Below are positions 1-8,546 of a DNA stretch of 64,000 nt, piece after piece. The stretch's first letter is position 1. Each line of letters begins with the position of its first letter. Source of the stretch: Cyclobacterium sp. (GTDB taxonomy: Bacteria > Bacteroidota > Bacteroidia > Cytophagales > Cyclobacteriaceae); NCBI RefSeq assembly GCF_014762705.1, contig NZ_JABURL010000051.1, positions 1 through 64,000 on the forward strand, given 5' to 3'. A program made the position numbers and the translations under genes. The notes below the pieces were generated by a model. That model did not search any database. It had not been told where the DNA came from and saw only the letters and a program-made list of their open reading frames with translations.

Positions 1-103
1 AATCATCATTAAACACACAGGGCAATGATTATTTTAATCGTCAAAGATTCCATAGACTGCCCCGACTAATCGAGGTGGCCTATTAAGAACAAATTATAAA
101 CAC
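1..103 (+). repeat. Leader repeat with short ORF, upstream of tolC-like gene
   Basis: This stretch matches the reverse complement of 63801-63903 at 97 of 103 positions by my hand alignment. It holds the 3' part of a short ORF (frame from 3, stop TAA at 84-86), followed by a 17-nt AT-rich spacer and then the TolC start at 104. Positions 24-41 (aatgattattttaatcgt) form one arm of a hairpin; the other arm continues left of the window. The same unit precedes the genes starting at 61773 and 63800 on the other strand. Confidence 0.75.
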
Positions 104-1429
104 ATGAAAAGAATAATGATGATCCCGATGATGATCCTACTTGCCTGCATGAATACCTGGGCACAGGATACCATTCCCCTTTCCTTCGGGGAGGCAGTGG
201 CCATCGGATTGGAGCAGCAGATAGATTTGAAAGTATTGGAAAACCAACAGCAGGTGCTCCGCATGAATAGCCTGAACGCCCGCTTGAGGCAGCTGCCATC
301 GCTCAATATCAATAACAGCATAGGCAGGCAGGTAGGCCAGCAATTTCAGCAGGTGGAAGGCGAGCTGATCGTAACCAACCAAATCAATAACAGGATATCT
401 TCCGGGCTCAATTCCCAGGTGCCGGTATTCTCCGGCTTTCAACGGGTTAATGAATCCAGGGCATCCAGGTATTTTGAGGAGGCGGGGGAATTTGCCCTGG
501 GAAGGGCTCAGGAAGAGGTCAAATTTACCATTGCGCAACAATACCTGCAGGTATTACTGGATGAACAGTTGTATACAATTGCCAAACAAAATCTCCAAAA
601 CCAAAAAAAGCAGTTGGAACAAATTGAAGGTTTTGTGGAAGCCGGTCTCCGCACCCTCTCGGACCAGTACAACCAACAATCGGAAGTAGCCAGATTGGAG
701 ACAGTTGCTTTAAATGCGAGGATTCAATGGGAAACAGATTTGTGGACCCTGGCCGAAACCCTGCAACTGGGGCCCAATGTTTTACCCAGACTTCAGGCTG
801 TTGATTTGAAGCAAATCAGGAATGAATGGTTGGGCATGGATTTGCCTGCGCTTTATGAGCAGGCTTTACAGCAGAGGAAGGATTTCAGGGAACAGCAGTT
901 GCTGGAGCAGGGAAACCAAAGGCTGTTGGTAGCGGCAAAAGGCTCCAGGTATCCGCAGTTGTTTGCATTTTTCAATTACAATACCTTTTTCACCTCTCTG
1001 GATGAAAGGACCATCAGGGATCAGCTGTTGACCGTGTACCCCCAGCGGATTTTTGGCTTGAACCTGAGCATCCCCATTTTCAATAATTTCGACAACAAGG
1101 CGGCCATTATCCGAGCCAGGGCGAATATGATGAACCAGAAACTTGAAAGTAAAGCCTTGGAAAGGAAAATTTCCCAGGAAGTAAAGTTGGCCCTTGAAAA
1201 TTATAAAGGTGCCTTACAAAGGCAGGCATCCACTGCATTGCAACTCAAAGCAGCAGCACAGGCCAGGGAGGCCATTTCGGAAAGGTTCCGCTTAGGGATA
1301 AGCAATTTTGTGGACCTGGCCCAGGCCAATCAGCAATGGGTCACTGCCCAATCGGATCATGCACAGGCCCAATATACCCTGTATTTCCAGGAAGTCATAT
1401 TGAATTATGCCATGGGAAGTATTCCCTAA
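104..1429 (+). CDS. TolC family outer membrane efflux protein
   Basis: The 441-residue protein begins with a signal peptide (residues 1-20, ending TWAQ) and continues as an alpha-helix-rich, Gln-rich sequence with the two OEP repeats of TolC (about 30-220 and 240-430). The segment VPVFSGFQRVNES in the first half and SIPIFNNFDNKAAI in the second are the matching strand-turn motifs of the two repeats. It would form the trimeric outer-membrane duct of a tripartite exporter. The HlyD-type adaptor (5072) and the ABC ATPase (6430) lie a few kb downstream, so it is probably the exit duct for that system. Its leader is a repeat also found at the far end of the window. The family is secure; the substrate is unknown. 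Confidence 0.93.
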   Translation: MKRIMMIPMMILLACMNTWAQDTIPLSFGEAVAIGLEQQIDLKVLENQQQVLRMNSLNARLRQLPSLNINNSIGRQVGQQFQQVEGELIVTNQINNRISSGLNSQVPVFSGFQRVNESRASRYFEEAGEFALGRAQEEVKFTIAQQYLQVLLDEQLYTIAKQNLQNQKKQLEQIEGFVEAGLRTLSDQYNQQSEVARLETVALNARIQWETDLWTLAETLQLGPNVLPRLQAVDLKQIRNEWLGMDLPALYEQALQQRKDFREQQLLEQGNQRLLVAAKGSRYPQLFAFFNYNTFFTSLDERTIRDQLLTVYPQRIFGLNLSIPIFNNFDNKAAIIRARANMMNQKLESKALERKISQEVKLALENYKGALQRQASTALQLKAAAQAREAISERFRLGISNFVDLAQANQQWVTAQSDHAQAQYTLYFQEVILNYAMGSIP

Positions 1430-1441
1430 TCCCTTAAAAAT

Positions 1442-1648
1442 CTAATCCTGGGTATTTCTGAGTTTCAACCAGAGGGCAAGACCGGCAATGGTAACTACAC
1501 CACTTAATACAATTGCCAGGTTGATATCTCTTTGTGTTTTTTGTGCTTTTTTTAGGTAGGTGGAGCCGATCCCTTTTGAGGCGATGAATGCTTCAATTTT
1601 ATCAAGACGGTCTTCCAGTTCTTCTTTTGCTTTTTTAGTTATATCCAT
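1442..1648 (-). CDS. Small single-pass membrane protein, unknown function
   Basis: A 68-residue protein with a charged, helical N-terminal half (about residues 1-40, rich in Lys and Glu, likely coiled coil) and one hydrophobic segment (about 44-62, LAIVLSGVVTIAGLALWLK), ending in a short polar tail. The layout suggests a single-pass inner-membrane protein with a cytosolic coiled-coil head. It is convergent with the TolC gene, with 12 nt between stops. I do not recognise a family. It could be a small partner of the nearby kinase or exporter, but only position suggests this. Confidence 0.6.
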   Translation of the reverse strand: MDITKKAKEELEDRLDKIEAFIASKGIGSTYLKKAQKTQRDINLAIVLSGVVTIAGLALWLKLRNTQD

Positions 1649-2040
1649 AATAATTTGGTTTTTATGTAGTTATTTAACCTGAAAACTGATTTGAGGTAAA
1701 AATAGTTCTTAAACTTGTCTCTATTAACTTTTTAAAAAAACAGGAAGCAAAGTTTGAAAGGGTACGTGGACGACCTTTCGATCCTATTCCCATTTCCCGA
1801 TGGATTAATGCCGCCGCTCCGATTCAGATCGCTTTTTAGGCTGAGCCTGCCGAAGCCCGCTGTGCTCGCGATGACGGTAGGTGTACCGATGACGTATTAT
1901 ATAATATGTTGAATTTTCAATAGATATAAATAAATACCGTCATCCCGATCTCTGCGTTTTGTAAAATGTTAATTCTCGGAATGACCGTTTTTTAACGAAA
2001 TTCAGTCGAACTTAGATTCTATCAATTTTCCATACGAACC
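1649..2040. other. Intergenic region with GTCATCCCGA-type inverted repeat
   Basis: No convincing gene is seen in these 392 bases. Positions 1939-1985 form an imperfect inverted repeat: GTCATCCCGA at 1939-1948 and TCTCGGAATGAC at 1974-1985, with an AT-rich centre. Partial related words (cgatgacggtagg, ccgatgacg) occur around 1868-1890. Such 'gtcatcccga...ggaatgac' units are common dispersed intergenic repeats in Cytophagales. The first 100 bases are the AT-rich leader of the small gene ending at 1648. Confidence 0.5.
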
Positions 2041-3399
2041 CTAACCTGATCCGAAAAACAAGGTAAATGTAGTCCTTACACCGGGAACGGAAGCTACCTC
2101 CAGATTTCCCTGGTGCAGGTTCATGATCTGCCGGGAGATGGCCAGTCCAATGCCGCTTCCCGTTTTTTTGGTGGTATAGAAGGGTACAAATATCCGTTCC
2201 AGGGCTTCCGGAACGATACCCTCCCCATGGTCGGTAACCTGAATATAAGGATGGCCATGGGGGTCGGAGGCAGCATTTAACAGGATCATACGGATGTTGG
2301 CCTTTTCCATGGCCTCCCTTGCATTTTTGATCAGGTTGATCAGGATCATTTGTATCATTTCCCTGTCAGCGATGATTTCCAGGCCTGTTGGTTGAATACT
2401 GGTTTCCAGGCTAATTCCCGATTGGGGTAATTCTTCCTTCATTAATGTACAAATGTTTTCAAACATATCTTTCACCCTTACCCGCCTGATTTTTGGAGGG
2501 GGAATGTTGGTGTAATCCCGATATGCATTCACAAAGTCCACCAGGCCTGTACTCCGTTTTGAAATGGTTTCCAAACCTTCTGAAAGATCCAGGTAACTGT
2601 CTTTATTGATCATTAAGCCGCTGGCAACTTCCTCCAGGTCCTCTTCTAAAATGGTACCCAAAGAATTGGCCAGGCTGGCAATGGGGGTCATGCTGTTCAT
2701 GATCTCATGGCGCAGCACTTTGGTCAGATTTTGCCAGGCCTTTAACTCATTTTTCTGTAGTTCTGATTTGATATTTTGAAAGGAAAGCAAAGTCCAGCTT
2801 TTTCCTTCCATTTTGAATGCAGCGGATTGGACGTTTAAATGCAGGTCGGCATTGATTTTAATGGAAAATGAACCCCCCGGGTGGAGGTCAAGGACCATTT
2901 TCAGCAATTCTTTGGAAAGCTTGCCCAAATCATGGATGTCTTTAAACTGGGGAATCTGAAGGAGCTGTTTGGCAGCCCCGTTGATCACGCCTATTTGTCC
3001 CCGGCTTTCAAAGGAAAGGATGCCTGTGTTGATGTGCTGGATCATGATCTGAAGGAACAGCATCTGTTCTTCTTTTTCCGCCCTGGTTTTTTTGAAGGCA
3101 TTGATCACTTCATTGAAGGAGAGGTTCATTTCCTTAAATGATTTTCCCAGCTTGCTGTCTTTGGTAAAGGTGGATGAAAAATCTGAATAGCGGATAGAAT
3201 CCAGAAAGCGAGTGATTTTTCTGTTGGTGGTATTGCTAAAAGTAATCAGGTTGAAGGTTTGAAATACAAGGATCAGGGAAAAGATAAAACCCTGCAGCAG
3301 GCTATTTTCCTTCATATAGAAATACATGCCCAAATGCACCATCAGAATGATCAACAGCACCCTGATCGTGATCCCAAAAGCAAATGACCTAAAGCCCAT
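2041..3399 (-). CDS. Sensor histidine kinase (NtrB/AtoS-like)
   Basis: With the start at 3399 the protein has 452 residues. Two membrane segments (about 10-28 and 33-55) are followed by a HAMP-like linker, a PAS-like region (about 105-215), a dimerisation/phosphoacceptor helix with H231 in LRHEIMNSMTP, and an HATPase domain with N box (LIKNAREAM), G1 (DHGEGI) and G2 (GSGIGLAISRQI). I chose 3399 over the longer start at 3471 because it overlaps the upstream response-regulator gene by 11 nt (stop at 3389) and begins right before the first membrane helix. It is co-transcribed with that regulator and should be its cognate kinase. No periplasmic sensing domain of any size is present, so the signal is probably membrane-borne or cytosolic. 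Confidence 0.93.
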   Translation of the reverse strand: MGFRSFAFGITIRVLLIILMVHLGMYFYMKENSLLQGFIFSLILVFQTFNLITFSNTTNRKITRFLDSIRYSDFSSTFTKDSKLGKSFKEMNLSFNEVINAFKKTRAEKEEQMLFLQIMIQHINTGILSFESRGQIGVINGAAKQLLQIPQFKDIHDLGKLSKELLKMVLDLHPGGSFSIKINADLHLNVQSAAFKMEGKSWTLLSFQNIKSELQKNELKAWQNLTKVLRHEIMNSMTPIASLANSLGTILEEDLEEVASGLMINKDSYLDLSEGLETISKRSTGLVDFVNAYRDYTNIPPPKIRRVRVKDMFENICTLMKEELPQSGISLETSIQPTGLEIIADREMIQMILINLIKNAREAMEKANIRMILLNAASDPHGHPYIQVTDHGEGIVPEALERIFVPFYTTKKTGSGIGLAISRQIMNLHQGNLEVASVPGVRTTFTLFFGSG

Positions 3400-4777
3400 A
3401 ACGTTCCAGTCTTCGGTATAAGGATGATCTGGTGAGGCCAAGTTCCTCTGCTGCCCGGGTGATGTGTCCATTGTGCTTTTGCAGTGCTTTGCGGATCAGG
3501 ATTTTTTCCACATCCTCGATATTGAAGTGATCCAGGTTGATGGTTTCTTCCTGATTTTCCGGCCCGGAAGGCTTTTGCATGAACAGGTCTTCCGGCTGAA
3601 GCACACTTCGGTCGCACATGATGACCGCACGTTCTATACTGTGCTGCAATTCCCGGATATTTCCCGGCCAGGAATATTTTTGCATTCTTTTGATCAGGCT
3701 TTCCCCGGCTTTGCGGATGTCCTTATTGTACTTTTTGGAATAAATGGCTATAAAATGATTGGCCAGTGGCATGATGTCCTCAACCCTTTCCCTCAAGGGG
3801 GGGAGGGTGATTTCGATGGTATTGATCCGGTACAGGAGGTCTTGCCGGAAACTGTTGTCGTAAACCATGTTGTGGATGGCCATATTGGTAGCGGAAATAA
3901 GCCGGATGTTTATGGGAACGGATTTATTGGTGCCCACCCGGGTTACCTCCCGGTTTTGCAGGGTGGCCAGTAACTTGGCCTGGAGCGGAAGGGGCAGATT
4001 GCCAATTTCATCCAGGAAAAGAGTACCTTTGTGTGCCTGTTCAAATCTCCCGGCCCGATCTTCCCGGGCATCCGTAAATGAGCCCTTTTTATGGCCAAAC
4101 AGTTCACTCTCAAACAAGGTGCTGGTGATAGATCCCAAATCCACACCTACAAACGCCTCTCTGTGCCGTTTGGAGTTCCGGTGAATAGCCCGGGCCACCA
4201 ACTCCTTGCCCGTACCATTTTCTCCCAGTATCAGCACATTGGCATCCGTGCCTGCTACCCGCTCTATGGTTTCAAATACTTTCATCATGGCCGGACTCTG
4301 CCCGATGATGTCCTTGAATTTATGGTCCATGTCCTGGAAAAATTGCTGCTGTTGGTCCTTCAGTTGGGTGATTTCCAATTTGGACTGCCTGAGTTGCAGG
4401 GCAGCGTGAAGGGTGGCCAGTAATTTTTCGTTTTCCCAGGGTTTAAGCACAAAATCTGTGGCCCCCTCTTTAATGGCCTTTACGGCGGTATTCACGTCAC
4501 CATAAGCGGTGATCAGCACCACTACGGCCGAGGAGTCCAGCTCAAGTATCCGGTCCAGCCAATAAAACCCCTCCTGCCCGCTGCTGACATCCCTGGTGAA
4601 ATTCATGTCCAATAATATAACGTCGTACTGTTCGTTTGACATCATGATCGGCAATAAGCCGGGGTTGGTTTCCGTATCCACCTGGCCAAAATGCCTTTTT
4701 AAATAAATTTTTGCTGCTTTCAGCAGGTCTTCATTGTCATCAATGATCAGGATTTTACCGGCTTTTTGCGCTTTCAT
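3389..4777 (-). CDS. NtrC-type sigma-54-dependent response regulator
   Basis: The start at 4777 gives MKAQKAGKILIIDDNEDLL and 462 residues. A receiver domain (about 6-125, phosphoacceptor D57 in LLDMNF) is followed by an AAA+ domain with Walker A GENGTGKE and Walker B GTLFLDEIG, and a Fis-type helix-turn-helix at the C-terminus (ITRAAEELGLTRSSLYRRL). The sigma-54-contacting loop reads GSFTDA rather than the canonical GAFTGA; GxFTDA forms are known in this phylum. The gene lies upstream of its kinase and is divergent from the HlyD gene. Five nearby promoters carry a common operator and -24/-12 elements at fixed spacing, and this protein is the obvious candidate activator. Confidence 0.95.
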   Translation of the reverse strand: MKAQKAGKILIIDDNEDLLKAAKIYLKRHFGQVDTETNPGLLPIMMSNEQYDVILLDMNFTRDVSSGQEGFYWLDRILELDSSAVVVLITAYGDVNTAVKAIKEGATDFVLKPWENEKLLATLHAALQLRQSKLEITQLKDQQQQFFQDMDHKFKDIIGQSPAMMKVFETIERVAGTDANVLILGENGTGKELVARAIHRNSKRHREAFVGVDLGSITSTLFESELFGHKKGSFTDAREDRAGRFEQAHKGTLFLDEIGNLPLPLQAKLLATLQNREVTRVGTNKSVPINIRLISATNMAIHNMVYDNSFRQDLLYRINTIEITLPPLRERVEDIMPLANHFIAIYSKKYNKDIRKAGESLIKRMQKYSWPGNIRELQHSIERAVIMCDRSVLQPEDLFMQKPSGPENQEETINLDHFNIEDVEKILIRKALQKHNGHITRAAEELGLTRSSLYRRLERYGL

Positions 4778-4949
4778 AAATATAGACTTGGATTTCTTAC
4801 TGTTATTCAGGAAAGGCCAAAACCTGTACCGAATTGATACAGTCGGACAAACTTTTCCCATAAACGGGCATTAGGGGGAATTTAAGTATATTTTTTGAAT
4901 CCTGCTTATTTTTTCCTGCAGCTAGCGCATGTCCTCTCTTATACAATTT

Positions 4950-5052
4950 TGGTCGCTGGCGGACAAATTTGTTCGAAAAAAATGAGCTTTGGTTGCCAAA
5001 ATGGCTTTCAGTGCAAATAGGAAAGGGTTTTATAGATGGCATGTTAATTGGC
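4950..5052 (+). promoter_or_regulatory. Site A: activator site and -24/-12 promoter of the HlyD/ATPase genes
   Basis: The operator at 4950-4975 reads TGGTCG-ctgg-CGGACA-aatt-TGTTCG: three half-sites 10 bp apart. After 61 bp comes TGGCAT-gttaa-TTGGC at 5037-5052, a -24/-12 promoter with the spacing needed for sigma-54. The same arrangement occurs at four other places in the window. It puts the transcript start near 5062 and therefore excludes the TTG at 5048 as the start codon of the adaptor gene. Confidence 0.78.
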
Positions 5053-5071
5053 AAATAGTAGAGGAATTAAA

Positions 5072-6340
5072 ATGATGCTCCAAGAGATGGACAGAAAGCT
5101 TGAAAAAAAAACCTGGACCCCAAAATTGATTGGTATGTTACTCGCAGGAACCCTGGTGGTGGCCTTTGTGCTGTACCAATTGGTTTTTGCAGATGCCCGG
5201 TCCAGTATGAATGTGAATAGGGAACGTATTACCATTGCCACCGTCAAAACAGGAGAATTCACTGATTATATCCCCGTGAGCGGAACCATAGAGCCGGGGG
5301 AAGTTTTCTATCTAGATGCCATTGAGCGGGGAAACATACAGGAGATCATCCGGGAATCAGGCTCCATGGTGGAAAAGGGGGATACCATATTGATGCTGAC
5401 CAATTCCAACCTTCAACTGGAGGTGATGCAACGGGAGACAGATCTTTATTTTCAAATCAATAACCTCAGACAAACCCGGCTGCTTCTGGATCAAAATGAC
5501 CTCAGCCAACAGGCTCAACTCGCCGAAATCGATTATCAGATCAACCTGCTTAAACCACAATATGAAAGGTTCCGGGAATTGCACGACAAAAAACTGATTT
5601 CTGACCGGGAGCTGGAAGAGGTGAAAGAAGAATACGAATACAACTTGAAAAGGCAAAGGCTGACCTACGAATCTTACCGAAACGACTCCATTGCCCGTTC
5701 CATTCAAAAAAGGCAGTTGCGGGAATCGGAGGCAAGAATGAATCAGTCCCTTAACGGGGTGGGGCATATTTTGGATAACCTCCTGGTTAGAGCTCCCATC
5801 ACCGGTCAATTGACCACAGAACAGATTGAAGTGGGGCAGTCCATCAATGCAGGAGAGCGCTATGGACAAATCGATGTTATTGATAAATTTAAGGCCCGGG
5901 TGCCCATAGATGAATTGTATTTGCCCAGGATTAGTACCGGTTTGAAAGGCACCTTTAGTTTCTCAGATGAAACCTTTGAGATGGAAATTTCTAAAATCTA
6001 TCCCAATGTGACCGGAGGGAGATTTGAGGTGGACATGGTCTTTACCGGCAATGCTCCCACCGGAATTCGCCGGGGTCAGACGGTCAGGATAAGGCTGGAA
6101 CTTGGTGAAAGTGAACAGGCCACCTTATTGCCCACGGGTGGGTTTTATAAGGATACAGGGGGGAATTGGGTATTTGTGGTGGATGAAGAAAGTGAAAATG
6201 CGGAAAAAAGAGACATCCGACTGGGCCGGAAAAACCCGGAATATTATGAAGTGATCGAAGGTTTACAGCCCGGAGAAAAAGTGATCGTCAGCGGATACGA
6301 AAACTTCGGTAAAAATGAAGTGCTGAACCTTAATCGATAG
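5072..6340 (+). CDS. HlyD/MacA-type periplasmic adaptor of ABC exporter
   Basis: Starting at ATG 5072 (after GAGGAATTAAA) the protein has about 422 residues: one N-terminal membrane anchor (about residues 20-40), a lipoyl/barrel-sandwich half (IPVSGTIEPGEVFYL), a long alpha-helical hairpin (about 110-220, rich in Gln, Arg and Glu), the second lipoyl half (VRAPITGQLT), a beta-barrel domain and a membrane-proximal domain ending YENFGKNEVL. It bridges an inner-membrane transporter to a TolC duct. The ATPase follows 89 nt downstream. An in-frame TTG 24 nt upstream lies inside the predicted -12 element, so I rejected it. Confidence 0.92.
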   Translation: MMLQEMDRKLEKKTWTPKLIGMLLAGTLVVAFVLYQLVFADARSSMNVNRERITIATVKTGEFTDYIPVSGTIEPGEVFYLDAIERGNIQEIIRESGSMVEKGDTILMLTNSNLQLEVMQRETDLYFQINNLRQTRLLLDQNDLSQQAQLAEIDYQINLLKPQYERFRELHDKKLISDRELEEVKEEYEYNLKRQRLTYESYRNDSIARSIQKRQLRESEARMNQSLNGVGHILDNLLVRAPITGQLTTEQIEVGQSINAGERYGQIDVIDKFKARVPIDELYLPRISTGLKGTFSFSDETFEMEISKIYPNVTGGRFEVDMVFTGNAPTGIRRGQTVRIRLELGESEQATLLPTGGFYKDTGGNWVFVVDEESENAEKRDIRLGRKNPEYYEVIEGLQPGEKVIVSGYENFGKNEVLNLNR

Positions 6341-6429
6341 CACCATACAAAAGTAAAATGGGTAGCAATCCAATTCACAGCCAATACAGCTATTTCCCTA
6401 ATTATAGGTTTAATTCATAAATTAATAAC

Positions 6430-7128
6430 ATGCAAAACATCATCAAAACCAATCATTTAAAAAAGCGGTATACCACTGAAGAAGTAGAAACCACCGCTCT
6501 GGACGATATTCATATCGAAATTAAAAAAGGGGAGTTTGTGGCCATTATGGGTCCTTCAGGATGTGGCAAATCTACCCTCCTGAACATCATTGGTCTGCTG
6601 GACAATCCCGATGAGGGCGAATACCATTTTCTGGAAAAGGAGGTGGCCAAATATTCGGAAAGACAACGGTCACAACTTAGAAAGGGAAATATCGGATTTG
6701 TTTTTCAGAGTTTTAACCTGATAGACGAACTCACCTGCTTTGAAAATGTGGAATTGCCCCTGCTGTACCTTAAAATTCCTTCCGACGAAAGGAAAAAGAA
6801 GGTGGAGGAGGTGTTGACAAGGATGAATATCATGCACAGGAAAAACCATTTTCCCCAACAGCTATCCGGAGGCCAGCAGCAAAGGGTGGCCATCGCCCGT
6901 GCCATAGTGGCCAAGCCGGCAGTAATCCTGGCCGATGAGCCTACAGGTAACCTGGACTCGGCCAATGGGGAGGAAGTCATGCGGCTTTTGGAGGAATTGA
7001 ACAATGAGGGAACCACCATCGTGATGGTCACCCATTCCCCGCATGATGCCAATTATGCCCACCGGATCATCAATTTATTTGATGGTAAAGTGGTGACTGA
7101 AAATATCCGGGAACAATTTCATATCTAG
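6430..7128 (+). CDS. ABC transporter ATP-binding protein (MacB/LolD type)
   Basis: A 232-residue nucleotide-binding subunit with Walker A GPSGCGKST (residues 41-49), Q loop VFQSFNLIDELT, signature LSGGQQQRVAIARA, Walker B VILADEPTGNLD and H-loop MVTHSPHD. This belongs to the family powering MacB, LolCDE and FtsX-type permeases. A full-length permease would be expected immediately downstream, but only a 46-codon relic is found there (7149-7289). Four intact permease genes lacking ATPase neighbours follow within 17 kb, so this subunit may serve all of them. That sharing is inference. Confidence 0.95.
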   Translation: MQNIIKTNHLKKRYTTEEVETTALDDIHIEIKKGEFVAIMGPSGCGKSTLLNIIGLLDNPDEGEYHFLEKEVAKYSERQRSQLRKGNIGFVFQSFNLIDELTCFENVELPLLYLKIPSDERKKKVEEVLTRMNIMHRKNHFPQQLSGGQQQRVAIARAIVAKPAVILADEPTGNLDSANGEEVMRLLEELNNEGTTIVMVTHSPHDANYAHRIINLFDGKVVTENIREQFHI

Positions 7129-7148
7129 TTTACCTCATCCAGAAGACC

Positions 7149-7289
7149 ATGTTCAAAAACCATTTGAAAATCGCGACAAGGGGTTTTGCCAGGTACAAAC
7201 TCACCTTTTCCATTGCATACCTAACGGTAACCTTTCAGGCACTGCATGCTGCCAGAATAAAAGTGGTCGATACTTTAAAAACAGAATAA
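7149..7289 (+). pseudogene. Truncated relic of an ABC permease N-terminus
   Basis: An ORF of 46 codons starts 20 nt after the ATPase stop. Its first residues (MFKNHLKIATRGFARYKLTF) match the opening of the full-length permeases in this window (MWKNHLIIAYRNLRKNKVF, MIKNYIKIALRNLLRDKTF). The homology stops before the first membrane helix is complete, and the ORF ends at 7287-7289. The simplest reading is a permease gene reduced by internal deletion, keeping only the start. A short functional peptide cannot be excluded. Confidence 0.72.
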
Positions 7290-7338
7290 AAAGTACCAAA
7301 GAGGACTTCACAGTAACCTCTTTGATATTTTGGGTTCA

Positions 7339-7542
7339 TTAGGAGTTAACTTCAAAGGAGACTTTGGCATTCACGCCATAAGAGACAATTTGGTTATTTT
7401 CGACATTGGCATTAAAATGTTTGACATAAATAGACTTGATGTTTTTTACCGACTTGGAGGCTTCCTTAAGCGCATTCTGAACAGCATCATCAAAACTTTT
7501 GTCAGAGCTGGCGATTACCTCTATTATTTTAACAATTCCCAT
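7339..7542 (-). CDS. Dodecin family flavin-binding protein
   Basis: A 67-residue protein with the compact beta-alpha-beta-beta plan of dodecins: MGIVKIIEVIASSDKSFDDA, then the helix VQNALKEASKSV, then KNIKSIYVKHFNANV and the C-terminal strand VNAKVSFEV. The length and the motif of strand, helix and two long strands fit the family, whose dodecamers store flavin or CoA-type ligands in the cytosol. The gene sits alone between the permease relic and a sigma-54-type promoter that faces away from it, so it is probably not part of that regulon. Confidence 0.9.
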   Translation of the reverse strand: MGIVKIIEVIASSDKSFDDAVQNALKEASKSVKNIKSIYVKHFNANVENNQIVSYGVNAKVSFEVNS

Positions 7543-7710
7543 AGCATTACAGATTTTTATAGTAAGTATCGAAAACCAATCTGGCTTTCCTTCTTTATAA
7601 CTAACAACAAAGATTATGCCCTAACTCGTTTATTTTTAGCGGATTGAGTTTATGAGTCTAAGTTTTGTTGACAGACTTTTCACGGAATGGGGTTAAAAGA
7701 GATCAATCTC

Positions 7711-7811
7711 TGTTCGTAACCGGACATTCAGTGTAGTGATCCGAACAGAGGAATCTTTAAACCTTGTTTAGGCGGCCCCTATCAGCGTTTTTAGATTGGC
7801 ACCTTTTTGGT
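7711..7811 (+). promoter_or_regulatory. Site E: activator site and -24/-12 promoter of the GIN-domain gene
   Basis: The operator at 7711-7736 reads TGTTCG-taac-CGGACA-ttca-gtgtag (third half-site degenerate), with a further CCGAACA at 7741-7747. Sixty bases later TGGCAC-ctttt-TGGTA at 7797-7812 fits a -24/-12 promoter. The predicted start near 7821 lies 26 nt before the ATG at 7847. The remaining bases between the dodecin gene and this site (7543-7710) show nothing I can name. Confidence 0.75.
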
Positions 7812-7846
7812 AAAATGATCACTGTTCCACAAAAAAATGAAGCACC

Positions 7847-8539
7847 ATGAAAATAGGTAACCTACCATTATTGACCTTCTTTCTCGCCCTTGTCAGTTTT
7901 CCTGTAATGAGCCAAAACGTAACAACCAGAAGCCTGGATCCTTTCACCAGGCTTTCTACAGGCGGCAGTTGGGAAGTTATTATCCAGAAAGGGGATCGGC
8001 CCGAGGTAAGGCTGGAATCCAGTAACCTGGATCTTGAAAAAGTGATCACCGAGGTGGAAGACCAAACCCTGAGGGTTTATCTGGAAAAAGGGAATTATAG
8101 AAACATGAACCTCAAGGTATACATTACATTCACTGAACTGGAAGCCATTAGAAACAGCGGGTCAGGAGATTTTAAAAGTCTATCTGCTATTGTGGCTACT
8201 GATCTGGATATCCACGTGTCGGGATCTGGTGATGCCAGTTTCAGTAATCTTCAAGCCCGAAACCTGAATGTAACTCTGAGTGGGTCTGGTGACATGGAAG
8301 TTCATGAGGGGGAGGTAGATGGAATAGAAATAAGGCAATCAGGTTCCGGTGACTTTGAAGGCTTGGACTTGTTGGCGCAGGAAGCTTCAATTCGAACATC
8401 AGGATCTGGTGATACGGCAATAGGAGTTAGTCAGACTATATCTGTCAGGGGCTCTGGTTCAGGGGATGTCTACTACAGGGGAAACCCGGAACGGAGTGAT
8501 GTCAGGTTTTCAGGTTCCGGGCGCCTGACCAAAAGATAA
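7847..8539 (+). CDS. Exported DUF2807 (GIN-domain) protein
   Basis: A 230-residue protein with a signal peptide (about 1-22, ending VMSQ) and a DUF2807 'head GIN' beta-solenoid. The GSG or GSGD turn recurs about every 20 residues (RNSGSGDFKS, HVSGSGDASF, TLSGSGDMEV, RQSGSGDFEG, RTSGSGDTAI, RGSGSGDVYY, RFSGSGRLTK): seven rungs. Such proteins are exported or surface-anchored; their function is poorly known. It is preceded by the same sigma-54-type promoter as the exporter genes and followed after 7 nt by the next ORF, so both probably belong to the envelope response. Confidence 0.9.
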   Translation: MKIGNLPLLTFFLALVSFPVMSQNVTTRSLDPFTRLSTGGSWEVIIQKGDRPEVRLESSNLDLEKVITEVEDQTLRVYLEKGNYRNMNLKVYITFTELEAIRNSGSGDFKSLSAIVATDLDIHVSGSGDASFSNLQARNLNVTLSGSGDMEVHEGEVDGIEIRQSGSGDFEGLDLLAQEASIRTSGSGDTAIGVSQTISVRGSGSGDVYYRGNPERSDVRFSGSGRLTKR

Positions 8540-8546
8540 TGATTCA

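Noticed and set aside
4844-4849. Extra CGGACA half-site upstream of the response-regulator gene
   Set aside because: No second or third half-site at the right spacing and no -24/-12 element before the start, so autoregulation through this site is not supported.
5048-5071. TTG start extending the HlyD gene by eight codons
   Set aside because: It falls inside the predicted -12 promoter element, upstream of the expected transcript start.
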